Shown here in pieces: positions 36,011 to 45,011 of a DNA stretch of 64,000 nucleotides. Source of the stretch: Archaeoglobus sp. JdFR-24 (GTDB taxonomy: Archaea; Halobacteriota; Archaeoglobi; Archaeoglobales; Archaeoglobaceae); NCBI GenBank assembly GCA_002011215.1, contig MTML01000011.1, positions 56,702 through 120,701 on the forward strand, in the 5' to 3' direction. Under the pieces are notes generated by a model, which saw nothing but the letters and a program-made list of their open reading frames with translations, was not told where the DNA came from and did not search any database. The first letter of the stretch is position 1. The number at the start of each line of letters is the position of its first letter. A program made the translations under genes and the position numbers.

Positions 36011-39000
36011 TTAACCGCATTTGGTGTATCCACACATTCTGCAGGTCATGCAACCCTCACCGTATTCAAGTATGTTTCCACATTCAGGGCATACGCCTCC
36101 AATCATTTTTGTTGTATGTTCTTCTTCAGAAAACTCCTCAGAAAACTCCGTTAGTGGCTTAATTCCCTGCAGATCCACTCTTATTTTGCTGTACTCTCCT
36201 CTGAGATATCTCTCAAGAACCTTGGCAACTCCATCGGCACAGGAGGTTATGATCTCTCCATCCTCAAATCCAATCGAAGGACATCTTATTCCTTTAAGCT
36301 GCCTTATGATAGCCTCTGGATTTACCCAGCTTCTCAGAGCAATGGACATGAGTCTGCCAAGTGCCTCTGTCTGCGAAGCTGCACAACCCCCGCTCTTGCC
36401 CAGCTGAACGAAAACCTCTGCAATACCGTGCTCATCCTCATTTATTGTTACATAGAGTGAACCGCAGCCTGTCCTCGTTTCGATAGTTCTTCCAGTGGTT
36501 ATTCTGGGCCTCGGACGAGGCTCAATCAGGCTGACAGGTTTCCTCACCCACGTCTCTTTCTTCTCTTCCCTCTTCTTCACACTTAGTACCTGTACTTCTC
36601 TACTACCGTCTCTGTATACTGTAAGACCTTTGCAACCCAATTCATATGCAAGCAGGAATGCTCTCTCGACATCATTCTTGGTCGCACTATTTGGCATGTT
36701 TATTGTTTTGCTGACTGCATTATCAGTATATTTCTGGAAAGCTGCCTGCATTCTGACGTGCCATTCAGGGGAGATATCGAGCGCACATTTGAAAATTCTT
36801 CTTAATTCAGGAGGAATTTCCTCTATTGAGCTAATACTCCCTTCACTTGCAATTTTTGAAACCAGTTCCTTGCTGTATAATCCATACTTCCTGAGAACAT
36901 CCTCAAAAATTGGGTTTATCTCAAAGAATTCATCTCCATCGAGTATGTTGGTTCTCCTGTAAGCGAGTGCGAAAACGGGCTCTATCCCGCTTGAACATCC
37001 GGCGATTATACTTATCGTTCCGGTGGGGGCTATTGTTGTGGTGGTGGCATTTCTAATCTTTACACCTTTTTCATACCATATACTATCTTTCCAGTTGGGG
37101 AAAGCACCCCTTTCCTCGGCAAGAGACTGAGATGCTTTATGACTCTCTTCTTGGATAAATTTCATCAATTTCTCAGCCATTTGAATTCCCTGCTCGCTAT
37201 CATACGGAATATTGAGTTTGAAAAGAGCATCAGCGAAGCCCATAACTCCCAGACCGATCTTTCTGTTTCCCTTTGTCATGGCTTCAATTTCAGGAATGGA
37301 ATAATCGTTAACATCTATGACGTTATCCAAAAACCTCACTGCAAGCCAAACAACATCTCTCAATCCCTCCCAGTCTATATCTCCGTTTTTCACAAAAGCT
37401 GATATATTGATACTTCCCAGATTACAGGACTCGTAAGGAAGGAGCGGCTGTTCACCGCAGTTATGGACAATGAAGCCGTTGGCATCGAAAGAATTCATTC
37501 CGGGTATAGAGACATCGTAAACCTCCTCCTCGCCCTCTGGAATAAGTTCCTCAACTGTTGCAACAAATCTATCTCTGTTTGGTTTTCTTTTGTAACTCTT
37601 CACAGCATTCTTTAATTTATCCAGTTTATCAACGTCTTCGAACCCGACGACCTCGTAAAACTTCAATAGGCTTTCGTTGGAGATAACCAATTCGTGATGT
37701 GGTTTTATTTCATACTCTTTGGTCCCACCTATCCCGTCCGGTAGTTTGTGTTTGCCATCTTTTCTTCTGTTTATATGTATTCTTGAAAATATACCAAGTC
37801 TGAGAAGCATCCTTTGAACGGCCTTCAGTAACTGGAGGTTGCTTTGTGGAAGTCTGACACTTACGCCTTTTGCATGATCTCCTACCACACAACCGTCAGC
37901 ATCGAACAGCCCTCGAATCAGCCCGATGTAAAATTCTGATGACGCTTTTTCGATCTCATCTGTTATAATCTTCTGACCTGGCCTCAACCCTAGTTTGCTG
38001 GACAACCTCCTCAAATAGTCCGGGGATATACTATACTTTCTTCTTCCTTTAATTTCGATCCAACCTTCGAAGCCTCTGCGATGTGGTAACTTTGAAGCGT
38101 ATCTATATGCTACATTTCTGATTGCCCTTGAACCCCTGCTTTCACCCCAAGAAGCCAGAACAACTTTGTCAGACTTTATCGTTCTGTCTCCCAAAAGAAG
38201 ACCTATCAAGTATCCCTCTTCCCTTGTGTATTTGCCATTCCAGCCTTTAAAAGCTCTATGGTTATTCATCACAACTTTATCTCCCGGTTTCAACATTCCC
38301 GCCTTGGCCCATTCCGTTTCAATTTTGTATCTGGTCATCTTTCTTACTCTCAACACGGGATGATCCTCTGTCAGGCGGAGCTCAAAACCCTCCCTCGTTT
38401 TGAGTCTGTAGATCTTCTTAACTCCTGTGGGGAAGAATCCCCTTTCGTCACTCTGCCAGCACTGTCCGTTTACAACAGCTGTAAAGCCCCATCCAACAAG
38501 ATCCTTAACCTGCCTGGCCCCTTTTACAGTCATCACCCATGTATCAGCAGTTACACAGGGGTTGGTAGCCTCTATCTTGCCAAGTTTGGGGGTTGGATTA
38601 AACTGATTTACCCTGTCTATGAAAACAACACCCGGCTCGCCATTTCTCCACGCACCCTCTACAATTAAATCAAAAATTTTTCTTGCAGGAACCCTTCTTA
38701 CAACCTCCTTTGTTCTTGGGTTAATGAGTTCATAATCTGAATCTTTTTTGAGAGCCTCAACAAATTCATCAGTTACAGCGACACTGATGTTAAAGTTCTT
38801 TAAAACACCCTCCTCTCTTTTACAGAGGATGAACTCCTCAATGTCGGGATGATGGACATTCAAAACCCCCATATTTGCTCCTCTTCTCTTTCCGCCCTGC
38901 TTTATTTGCTCGGTTGCGGCATCGAAAATTTTCATGAATGATACTGGCCCACTTGCAACACCCATTGTTGATTTAACTATGTCTCCCTTAGGTCTCAACC

Positions 39001-39361
39001 TTGAAAAACTGAAGCCGGTGCCCCCTCCTGACTTCTGAACCCTGGCCATATCGGAGAGGGCTTTGAAGATTCCATCAATGGAATCATCAACGGGAATCAC
39101 AAAACATGCAGAGAGCTGACTCATTTCAGTGCCAGCATTCATGAGTGTGGGAGAATTAGGCATAAATTGTTGCTTATCCATAATATCGAAAAACTTCCTC
39201 GCCACCTCTTTTGGATCTCCACCATAACTCTCCTCTGGAATGGCTATAGCATTGGCTACCCTCCATAACATCTCCTGAGGAGTCTCGACCGGATTTCCCT
39301 CATCATCCTTCAAAAGATACCTTTTCTTGAGCACAACTTCGGCGGTTTTTGTAAGCTCCAT
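36011..39361 (-). CDS. nrdJ: Class II ribonucleotide reductase (adenosylcobalamin-dependent) with intein
   Basis: This 1116-residue precursor gives a 750-residue enzyme once a 366-residue intein (residues 269-634) is removed. It reduces ribonucleotides to deoxyribonucleotides using adenosylcobalamin. Signature segments are MPNSPTLMNAGT (near 67), SACFVIP (C86, active-site cysteine), KSGGGTGFSFSRLR (near 110), CGEQPLLPYESCNLGS after the intein (with the radical cysteine region) and APTGTISIIAGCSSGIEP. The C-terminus ends with cysteine pairs (CPEC, CMTCRMC) of a zinc ribbon, plus the reducing CG pair. AGGAGGT lies just before the ATG at 39361. The enzyme cannot work until splicing is complete, because the insertion is at the nucleotide-binding/active-site segment. 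Confidence 0.95.
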   Translation of the reverse strand: MELTKTAEVVLKKRYLLKDDEGNPVETPQEMLWRVANAIAIPEESYGGDPKEVARKFFDIMDKQQFMPNSPTLMNAGTEMSQLSACFVIPVDDSIDGIFKALSDMARVQKSGGGTGFSFSRLRPKGDIVKSTMGVASGPVSFMKIFDAATEQIKQGGKRRGANMGVLNVHHPDIEEFILCKREEGVLKNFNISVAVTDEFVEALKKDSDYELINPRTKEVVRRVPARKIFDLIVEGAWRNGEPGVVFIDRVNQFNPTPKLGKIEATNPCVTADTWVMTVKGARQVKDLVGWGFTAVVNGQCWQSDERGFFPTGVKKIYRLKTREGFELRLTEDHPVLRVRKMTRYKIETEWAKAGMLKPGDKVVMNNHRAFKGWNGKYTREEGYLIGLLLGDRTIKSDKVVLASWGESRGSRAIRNVAYRYASKLPHRRGFEGWIEIKGRRKYSISPDYLRRLSSKLGLRPGQKIITDEIEKASSEFYIGLIRGLFDADGCVVGDHAKGVSVRLPQSNLQLLKAVQRMLLRLGIFSRIHINRRKDGKHKLPDGIGGTKEYEIKPHHELVISNESLLKFYEVVGFEDVDKLDKLKNAVKSYKRKPNRDRFVATVEELIPEGEEEVYDVSIPGMNSFDANGFIVHNCGEQPLLPYESCNLGSINISAFVKNGDIDWEGLRDVVWLAVRFLDNVIDVNDYSIPEIEAMTKGNRKIGLGVMGFADALFKLNIPYDSEQGIQMAEKLMKFIQEESHKASQSLAEERGAFPNWKDSIWYEKGVKIRNATTTTIAPTGTISIIAGCSSGIEPVFALAYRRTNILDGDEFFEINPIFEDVLRKYGLYSKELVSKIASEGSISSIEEIPPELRRIFKCALDISPEWHVRMQAAFQKYTDNAVSKTINMPNSATKNDVERAFLLAYELGCKGLTVYRDGSREVQVLSVKKREEKKETWVRKPVSLIEPRPRPRITTGRTIETRTGCGSLYVTINEDEHGIAEVFVQLGKSGGCAASQTEALGRLMSIALRSWVNPEAIIRQLKGIRCPSIGFEDGEIITSCADGVAKVLERYLRGEYSKIRVDLQGIKPLTEFSEEFSEEEHTTKMIGGVCPECGNILEYGEGCMTCRMCGYTKCG
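37460..38557 (-). other. NrdJ intein with LAGLIDADG homing endonuclease
   Basis: The 366-residue insertion starts at C269 (CVTADTWVM) and ends VHN before the extein residue Cys of CGEQPL. Block B is TEDHPVL (intein H66) and block F is VYDVSIPGMNSFDANGF. The ends HN plus Cys are as needed for protein splicing. Two dodecapeptide motifs of a LAGLIDADG endonuclease are seen: YLIGLLLGD near intein residue 116 and FYIGLIRGLFDADG near 209. The first has GD and the second DADG, so both catalytic acidic residues appear intact. The reading frame through the host gene is continuous. Confidence 0.93.
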
Positions 39362-39436
39362 ATTTTTACCTCCTGATTAAACATCACCTAATAAATTTAA
39401 TAACTTTCACCGGAAGCACAGGTAACCGGGGTGATT

Positions 39437-39567
39437 ATGGAGATAGTTGTGGTTAGACACTTAACAGACAGCCCTTGTGGTTAGACACTTAACAGACAGC
39501 CCTTGTGGTTAGACACTTAACAGACAGCCCTTCCACTCAGTATTTGTGTTATTGAAGGTTGTATCCT
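39437..39567 (+). pseudogene. Short frame disrupted by three 28-bp copies
   Basis: GGGGTGATT stands directly before ATG 39437, as good as the ribosome-binding sites of real genes here. The frame reads MEIVVVRHLTDSPCG and stops inside the second repeat copy. If two copies are removed it reads MEIVVVRHLTDSPSTQYLCY. Because 28 is not a multiple of three, each extra copy shifts the frame. The family is not recognised. Confidence 0.35.
39447..39530. repeat. 28-bp unit repeated three times
   Basis: The unit starting TTGTGGTTAGACACTTAACA occurs at 39447-39474, 39475-39502 and 39503-39530 without mismatches. There are no spacers between copies, so it is not a CRISPR array. Confidence 0.96.
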
Positions 39568-39711
39568 GTGGGATATATGCCTTGTGGGTGTCGTGAAAAT
39601 AACGCCACTCCCCAAGCAACACGGTGTCTGATAGATACGATGATACTGAATAAATTCAATCAGAAATTAAATTAAAAAAGTTTATATTCATCTTGTTTTT
39701 GGACATATTTA

Positions 39712-40512
39712 ATGAATTGTGAAAAGTCTGAAAATGCAATAAAGATTGTCTCGATATGTGCAACAGAAAGAAAAAAGGGAAACAGTGTTCTGGCGGCAAA
39801 ATATATTGCAAAAAAATTGAATGCTGAACTCGAAGTCATAAATCTGGTAAAGCTTAACATCAGACCGTGCAAGGCATGCTATAAGTGTCTCTATGGTGAA
39901 GAATGCAGGATTGATGATGATGTAGTTGCTGTATTCGAAAGAATAAATGAGGCTGACCTCGTTCTAATCTGTTCACCAGTATACTGGCTTGACGCAACAG
40001 GCATGTTCAAAGCACTTCTCGATAGATGTTTCATGGCAATATCCTACATTGAAAGTTTCTCTCAAAAAAATGCGATTATCCTGACATTTCATGGATTTGA
40101 GGACATGAAGGGTTGGGCATCAGCAACCCACAATGTGTTTGCAAGGGTTCTCGGGCTCAATGTTCTGGCAAACATAGAAGTAAGAGCGGCGCTTCCTGGA
40201 GAGATTTTTTTGGAGAAAGAAAACATCGAAAAATTAAATCTTGCTGCTGACCTCTTAATCAAGGGCGAAAGAAGCCTCTCAGAGAATCAATGTCCGGTTT
40301 GCATGAACACCACATTCAGAATTGAGAATGGTAAACTGGTATGTCCGGTCTGTGGATCCGTATTTGATGCTAAATTAAATCTGATCGAAAAGGGCGAGAG
40401 GTTTACGCTGGAATGGATAGCTCACCATTTCGGTAAAGAACTCATCGGGTTAAAGGAGAAGTACAAGGTCCAAAAGGAAGAACTAAAAAAAGCCATAAAA
40501 ATCGTTGAATGA
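39712..40512 (+). CDS. Iron-sulfur flavoprotein with C-terminal zinc ribbon
   Basis: This 266-residue protein of the NADPH-dependent FMN reductase/iron-sulfur flavoprotein group carries electrons between ferredoxin-like donors and acceptors such as oxygen or peroxide. The FMN phosphate-binding loop is ICATERKKGNS near residue 16. A compact cysteine motif CKACYKC with GEEC (near residues 53-66) binds a [4Fe-4S] cluster, and the flavin loop SPVYW is near 88. The last 80 residues are unusual: CPVC and CPVCG (near 196-217) form a zinc ribbon, and a helical tail follows. A TATA box about 27 nt upstream gives a leaderless mRNA. The physiological role is not known. Confidence 0.82.
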   Translation: MNCEKSENAIKIVSICATERKKGNSVLAAKYIAKKLNAELEVINLVKLNIRPCKACYKCLYGEECRIDDDVVAVFERINEADLVLICSPVYWLDATGMFKALLDRCFMAISYIESFSQKNAIILTFHGFEDMKGWASATHNVFARVLGLNVLANIEVRAALPGEIFLEKENIEKLNLAADLLIKGERSLSENQCPVCMNTTFRIENGKLVCPVCGSVFDAKLNLIEKGERFTLEWIAHHFGKELIGLKEKYKVQKEELKKAIKIVE

Positions 40513-40541
40513 TGGATGGTGGTCAGGGAATTATGATTTAA

Positions 40542-41567
40542 CTATAAGCGGAATTTCTGGCCAAGAAGGTGCAGGTTCCCGATATTCACATTTTTTAAAT
40601 ATTTTTTTGCTGAGCTATAGCACCTTCTCACCTGCTCTACTGGCGTGACTGGAAGATCTTTAAGACGGTAGGCAGGATGGAATACGAGGAGGCTGTAGGG
40701 AATACTATCATCAAGGGAGGAGATAAAGGAAGCGATCCCCTCTATCTCTCTTTCATCGACATAATAGGGGACGAGAAGAGTTGTTGCGGAAAGTACCTCA
40801 GGATAGTGATCAAAAACTCGTTCGAAATTTTTGAGGACGTAACTGTTTGTTCTACCAGTTAAGAAGCGGTGAAGGTTATCGTTCCATGCTTTGAGATCGA
40901 ATTTTACAGTTCCACATGTCTTTGAACTTATTTCTGCTGCATTTAGCACAAATTTCTCTCTTCCAGCCCCATTCCACTCCCAGCAGATCATCACATCCTT
41001 CTTTTTGGCCACTCTTTTGCTGAATCTCAGTGCAAAGGCCATTTGTGGTTCAGGAGATCCACCAAAATGACAGATACATTTGATTCTTTCGGTCATCGCC
41101 ACTTTGACGATCTCATTCAGATGTACGGCATTTCGCCCTTCTATACGTTTGTGTTCCCAGTTCTGGCAGAAAAGGCAATCAAAATTGCATCCATAGTAGA
41201 AAACTGCAAGGTTCATTCCAATCATCCTGCTCCCTTTGCAGAACCAGGCATTGCAGCAGTTTGTTGGAAGCGGATCCTCATAAAAGGAGAGCATTCCCCA
41301 GTTAGGAGAGCAGAATGAATATTTTTCTCCATTTCTCGTACCCCTCAACCTGCACAAACCAGAAGCACTCGATCCAAAACTGCAGAAGTTTGTGCAAAGA
41401 CAACAGGATTTTTTAAAATCTTTTTCCTCCACTCTTCTCTCTCTGGAACAAGCAATTTCAGCTCTTTCGTGAATAGCATAAATCAGACTCGATTCCTTTC
41501 TTGAGCACTCAACACAGACAGGAAGATCTCTCGAAAAAACTCTCTTCCCGCAAATTACACATTGCAC
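40542..41567 (-). CDS. Radical SAM protein, AmmeMemoRadiSam/PflA-like
   Basis: This 341-residue radical SAM protein has cluster motif GCNFDCLFCQNW near residue 129, as in the AmmeMemoRadiSam and pyruvate-formate-lyase activator groups. The N-terminal 120 residues hold about a dozen cysteines: CVIC, CVEC, CCLCTNFC, GLCRLRG and NCCNAWFC. This implies extra metal or cluster sites. No MEMO or AMMECR1 gene is next to it, so the system name is only a sequence likeness. It converges with the iron-sulfur flavoprotein gene, with only 29 nt between their stop codons, and is separated from the thioesterase gene upstream by 123 nt. Confidence 0.78.
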   Translation of the reverse strand: MQCVICGKRVFSRDLPVCVECSRKESSLIYAIHERAEIACSRERRVEEKDFKKSCCLCTNFCSFGSSASGLCRLRGTRNGEKYSFCSPNWGMLSFYEDPLPTNCCNAWFCKGSRMIGMNLAVFYYGCNFDCLFCQNWEHKRIEGRNAVHLNEIVKVAMTERIKCICHFGGSPEPQMAFALRFSKRVAKKKDVMICWEWNGAGREKFVLNAAEISSKTCGTVKFDLKAWNDNLHRFLTGRTNSYVLKNFERVFDHYPEVLSATTLLVPYYVDEREIEGIASFISSLDDSIPYSLLVFHPAYRLKDLPVTPVEQVRRCYSSAKKYLKNVNIGNLHLLGQKFRL

Positions 41568-41690
41568 GAATTAATATCTACTTTTTTGTTATTTATCTTT
41601 CGGGTGATGATTTTGATATCTGAGGACGCAGAATATGTGTTTAAATTATATGCAGGTTTTAGAAAACACTCTTAAATCTTAAAGAGACCG

Positions 41691-42113
41691 TTAAGCAACC
41701 GGATTAGGATCATCAACGACATAGTATGTGGCTGTGCAGATTGCTACCAGTTCATCGTTCTGTTTTGCCTCCGAGTAGGCTACCAGGAGTCTGGACCCGG
41801 AGCTTATTATTTTTCCTTCAGCAATGAGTTTTCCCTCTTTTACGGGTTTGAGATAGCTTATATTCATCTCAGCAGTAACCGCAATTTTGTTCTGTTTTAT
41901 CAGGTAACTGTTCACACTCAGACCGGCAGCAGAGTCCAGAATGCTTGCAATAACTCCACCATGAGCAGTCCCAAGAGCCTGTTTGTGTTTACTCTCTATT
42001 TCTAGCTCAACGACAGCCTTTCCGTTCCCTATGTATGGACTCATTCCAATCAGTCTGTACCATCCAGAATTTCTCACCTTCTCTTCGAATTTTTCTCTAT
42101 CTTCCTTTCTCAC
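41691..42113 (-). CDS. PaaI-type hotdog thioesterase
   Basis: This 140-residue single-domain hotdog-fold thioesterase hydrolyses acyl-CoA or phenylacetyl-type CoA esters. The segment TAHGGVIASILDSAAGLSV (near residue 49) has the HGG motif with D in the following helix, characteristic of PaaI-type enzymes. The start is GTG 42113, set by GGGAGGTGATTCA immediately upstream. It is 44 nt after the Lrp-like regulator on the same strand, and the acyl-CoA synthetase gene diverges from them. This neighbourhood suggests control of an acyl-CoA pool, but the substrate is unproven. Confidence 0.85.
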   Translation of the reverse strand: MRKEDREKFEEKVRNSGWYRLIGMSPYIGNGKAVVELEIESKHKQALGTAHGGVIASILDSAAGLSVNSYLIKQNKIAVTAEMNISYLKPVKEGKLIAEGKIISSGSRLLVAYSEAKQNDELVAICTATYYVVDDPNPVA

Positions 42114-42157
42114 TGAATCACCTCCCGCATAATTTTAATATAGGAATTTGAATAATG

Positions 42158-42631
42158 CTAAAGAATGGTTCTTCTATGGTCTTTGTGCGTTTTTGAAGCT
42201 ATAAACGCCTCGTAGTGGTTAATTCTGAATCCCTTTTTCTCCAGCCAGCGGAAAAATTTGCCCCGTTCTTCCATATATTCATCAAGACTTTTGTATCTGA
42301 CTATGAAGCAGAGATCATAAGGTGAACCGACAATTTCAAAAACATTTTCAACAAAATCAAGCCTCTTTAAAAGATCAATAACCTCTTTAAGCCTGTTTTT
42401 GCAGCTCAGGTCGAAGTCTATGAAGTTCACAGAAAGCATCTCGAGTCCGAGCTTCTTATAATCCGCAACCCAGTATCCCTCTTTGAGTTTAATCAGGAAT
42501 CCATCATCTTCAAGCTTTTTTATTCGATTTTGAACGGTTTTGAGGCTAATCTGTAACCTCTCCGAAATTTCTGTCTGTGTCAGTCCCCTTAGTATGAGCT
42601 CCACTATTTTTCTGTTCAGTTCGTCAATCAT
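42158..42631 (-). CDS. Lrp/AsnC-family transcription regulator
   Basis: This 157-residue regulator has an N-terminal helix-turn-helix (about residues 4-50; LTQTEISERLQISLKTVQNR is the recognition region). A C-terminal alpha-beta sensor domain of the AsnC type follows, in shortened, divergent form. It probably binds the gap shared with the divergent acyl-CoA synthetase gene (42632-42807) and may control both that gene and the thioesterase behind it. The effector is unknown. The ATG at 42631 lies in a purine-rich context without a clear ribosome-binding site. Confidence 0.8.
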   Translation of the reverse strand: MIDELNRKIVELILRGLTQTEISERLQISLKTVQNRIKKLEDDGFLIKLKEGYWVADYKKLGLEMLSVNFIDFDLSCKNRLKEVIDLLKRLDFVENVFEIVGSPYDLCFIVRYKSLDEYMEERGKFFRWLEKKGFRINHYEAFIASKTHKDHRRTIL

Positions 42632-42807
42632 TGAGAGAGAGTGGGACGAGATAATTTATAAATTTATTCTGAGGAGCTTTCAGAAGTGTCGTGTTATGTA
42701 TAATGTTATGGATAACCGATTCGTAATATGAGACACAATACAGGATTAAGTTACGTAATTTGAGAATAAAATCCGAAATCTATTTATCATCTGAACTCAG
42801 AGCATCC
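42632..42807. promoter_or_regulatory. Divergent promoter of Lrp regulator and acyl-CoA synthetase
   Basis: A tatttat box at 42781-42787 is about 24 nt before ATG 42808. On the other strand, ttataaattta at about 42652-42662 lies about 27 nt before the Lrp start. The repeated gttatgtataatgttatgg sequence (about 42693-42711) could be a regulator site. Operator assignment is inference. Confidence 0.4.
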
Positions 42808-44910
42808 ATGGGTGGTTCAATGGGTCTTCTGATGGAACATGAATCCAAAAACATGCTTGAAAGATATGGTATACGCACTGCAACTGCCTTTTTTGTTAAA
42901 AGTGAGGATGAGGCAATCGAAACAGCGAAGAAAATAGGATATCCGGTTGTTGCAAAGGTAGCATCCAGAAAGATCTCACATAAAAGTGACGCTGGTGGAG
43001 TCATTTTGAATATTCAAAATCAGGAAGAGTTAATTCAGGCTTTTAACCATCTGACATCAATTCAGGATGCGGAAGGGGTCTCGATTCAGAAAATGGTTGA
43101 AAAAGGTATTGAGGCGATAGTGGGAATAACTTATGATGAGCAGTTCGGACATGTAATGATGTTTGGGATTGGTGGAATTTTCGTGGAACTCTACAGGGAT
43201 GTCGCATTCTCAGTTCTTCCACTTGAAGAATATGAAATAGTGGAGATGATAAGGTCTGTGAAGGGTTATAGGATGCTCGAAGGCTACAGAGGTATTAAAG
43301 GGGACGTTGAATCCATTATTGAACTTTTGAAAAAAGTGGGAAAAATAGTTGAAGAAAATCCTCAGATTGTTGAAATGGATCTCAACCCGGTTTTTGTTTA
43401 TGAAGATGGCTATACCGTGGTTGATGCAAGAGTAGTGGAGAATGAAACGAAAAAGAACGAGGACTCTGAGACTGGAAGCGAATCAAACAGAAAAGAAATT
43501 CATAGGTTTTTTTATCCAGAATCTGTTGTAGTATTTGGCTCTTTAACCCCTCCGAAAGCAGGCTTCAATATTGTATTTAATCTTATCAATTTGAAATATA
43601 TAGGAAGGATTTATCCTGTAAATCCCAAGGGAGGAGAAATTCTCGGTTTAAAAGCATACAAGTCGGTTTTTGAGCTACCCGAAACACCTGATGTTGCTGT
43701 AATTGCAACGCCAGCAAACACCGTTCCGGGAGTGATTGAAGACTGTGCAAAAAAGGGCATTAAAAATGTTGTTATTATCAGTTCAGGTTTCAGGGAGGAG
43801 AGCGAAAAAGGAGCTGAGCTTGAAGACAGGATTCTGGAAATCGCCAGAAATTACGGAATGAGAATCATTGGCCCAAATACAACTGGTGTTTATAACCCTG
43901 AGACAGGTTTCACATCATCATTTGGTCTGCTCAGGAAAATCAACAGAGGGAATATCGGGATAATCGCGCAAACAGGACTCTTCTTAGGCATACTCATGAA
44001 TCATGCTGCCAGTGCTCATCCATCAATCGGATTCAGCAAGATTGCGGGTCTGGGAAATAAATGTGATGTTCAGGATTATGAGATTCTGGATTATATGATT
44101 GAAGATGAGAGCACGAAAGTAATTGGCATGTATATTGAGGGATTTAAGGATGGAAAGAGATTTTTCGAGTCAGCAAAAAGAGCAGAGCATTCGGACATCC
44201 CTCTTGTGGTCTTCAAGAGTGGTAGAACGGAATACGGAAAGAAAATGGCTCTAAGCCATACCGCATCACTTGCAGGGAGTGACGAAATCTTTGAAGGAGT
44301 CAGCAGGCAGGCAAACATAATCAGAGTATTTAGCTATGAGGAAATGCTTGAAACTCTGAAAGCTCTCTCCCTTCAGCCTCTTCCTGAGGGAAGGAGAATT
44401 GCCATAGTCCACTATGTAGGATCAGGATGTGTTCAGGGAGCGGATGAGGCGTATTTTGGTGGACTGGAACTCCCGGAAATGTCTGCAGATACAGTTGAGA
44501 AAATAAGAACGATCACACCAGAATGGCACAGAATCGGAAACCCATTTGATATCTGGCCATCCATAGAATATTTTGGAATTCAGGATGCCTACAATACGAC
44601 AATTGAAGCGATTCTTCAGGATGACCGCTTTGATTGTGTTGTTGTGGGCACATGGGCCGGGAATGAATTTTATTCGAGCTATCAGCCACCCTTTGAGAAG
44701 CTGGCGAAATACGGCAAACCCATATATTTCTTTGTTGAAGGAGACAGGGATAGCGTATTCAGAATCAAAAATGAATTTGAACAGAATGGTTTTCCTGTTT
44801 ATCCAGATATCGTGACAGCAATAAGGATCCTCTCGAAAATAGTGAATTATTCGGTTAAAAAAGCAGAGAGGAGAAAGGTCAGAGGGATGGAGCAGAGACA
44901 GAGAAATTGA
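42808..44910 (+). CDS. ADP-forming acyl-CoA synthetase, single chain (beta-alpha order)
   Basis: This enzyme of about 700 residues converts acyl-CoA, ADP and phosphate to acid, CoA and ATP, or the reverse. The N-terminal third is the ATP-grasp (beta) part, with ISHKSDAGGV carrying the beta histidine. The rest is the CoA-binding/ligase (alpha) part: PKAGFN and PVNPKGGEI, then IGPNTTGV, and the phosphohistidine motif KMALSHTASLAG. The order beta then alpha is the reverse of the commoner alpha-beta single-chain form. The ATG at 42808 follows a TATA-like box by 24 nt; ATG 42820, or a TTG at 42760, could also be used. The substrate acid (acetate, aryl or branched) cannot be told from sequence. Confidence 0.85.
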   Translation: MGGSMGLLMEHESKNMLERYGIRTATAFFVKSEDEAIETAKKIGYPVVAKVASRKISHKSDAGGVILNIQNQEELIQAFNHLTSIQDAEGVSIQKMVEKGIEAIVGITYDEQFGHVMMFGIGGIFVELYRDVAFSVLPLEEYEIVEMIRSVKGYRMLEGYRGIKGDVESIIELLKKVGKIVEENPQIVEMDLNPVFVYEDGYTVVDARVVENETKKNEDSETGSESNRKEIHRFFYPESVVVFGSLTPPKAGFNIVFNLINLKYIGRIYPVNPKGGEILGLKAYKSVFELPETPDVAVIATPANTVPGVIEDCAKKGIKNVVIISSGFREESEKGAELEDRILEIARNYGMRIIGPNTTGVYNPETGFTSSFGLLRKINRGNIGIIAQTGLFLGILMNHAASAHPSIGFSKIAGLGNKCDVQDYEILDYMIEDESTKVIGMYIEGFKDGKRFFESAKRAEHSDIPLVVFKSGRTEYGKKMALSHTASLAGSDEIFEGVSRQANIIRVFSYEEMLETLKALSLQPLPEGRRIAIVHYVGSGCVQGADEAYFGGLELPEMSADTVEKIRTITPEWHRIGNPFDIWPSIEYFGIQDAYNTTIEAILQDDRFDCVVVGTWAGNEFYSSYQPPFEKLAKYGKPIYFFVEGDRDSVFRIKNEFEQNGFPVYPDIVTAIRILSKIVNYSVKKAERRKVRGMEQRQRN

Positions 44911-45011
44911 GTGGATTCTGAGCGGTGCAAATCTTTTGGAATTGTTATGCCAGAACCCCAGAACCGGAAAAGTTTATTTTCCTCCCGATAATCTGAGGGT
45001 GGAGGTATAAA

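Larger units (their letters stand above)
39362..39711. other. Gap with a broken small gene and triple repeat
   Basis: This 350-nt stretch has AT-rich promoter sequence for nrdJ, then a small frame with a good ribosome-binding site that is disrupted by a threefold 28-bp repeat. After that comes unremarkable sequence up to a tttatatt box (about 39680-39690), which serves the flavoprotein gene. Confidence 0.55.

Noticed and set aside
39447..39530. Possible CRISPR array (three 28-bp repeats)
   Set aside because: The copies are directly adjacent with no spacers, and no cas genes accompany them apart from a degenerate Cas4-like protein 29 kb away.
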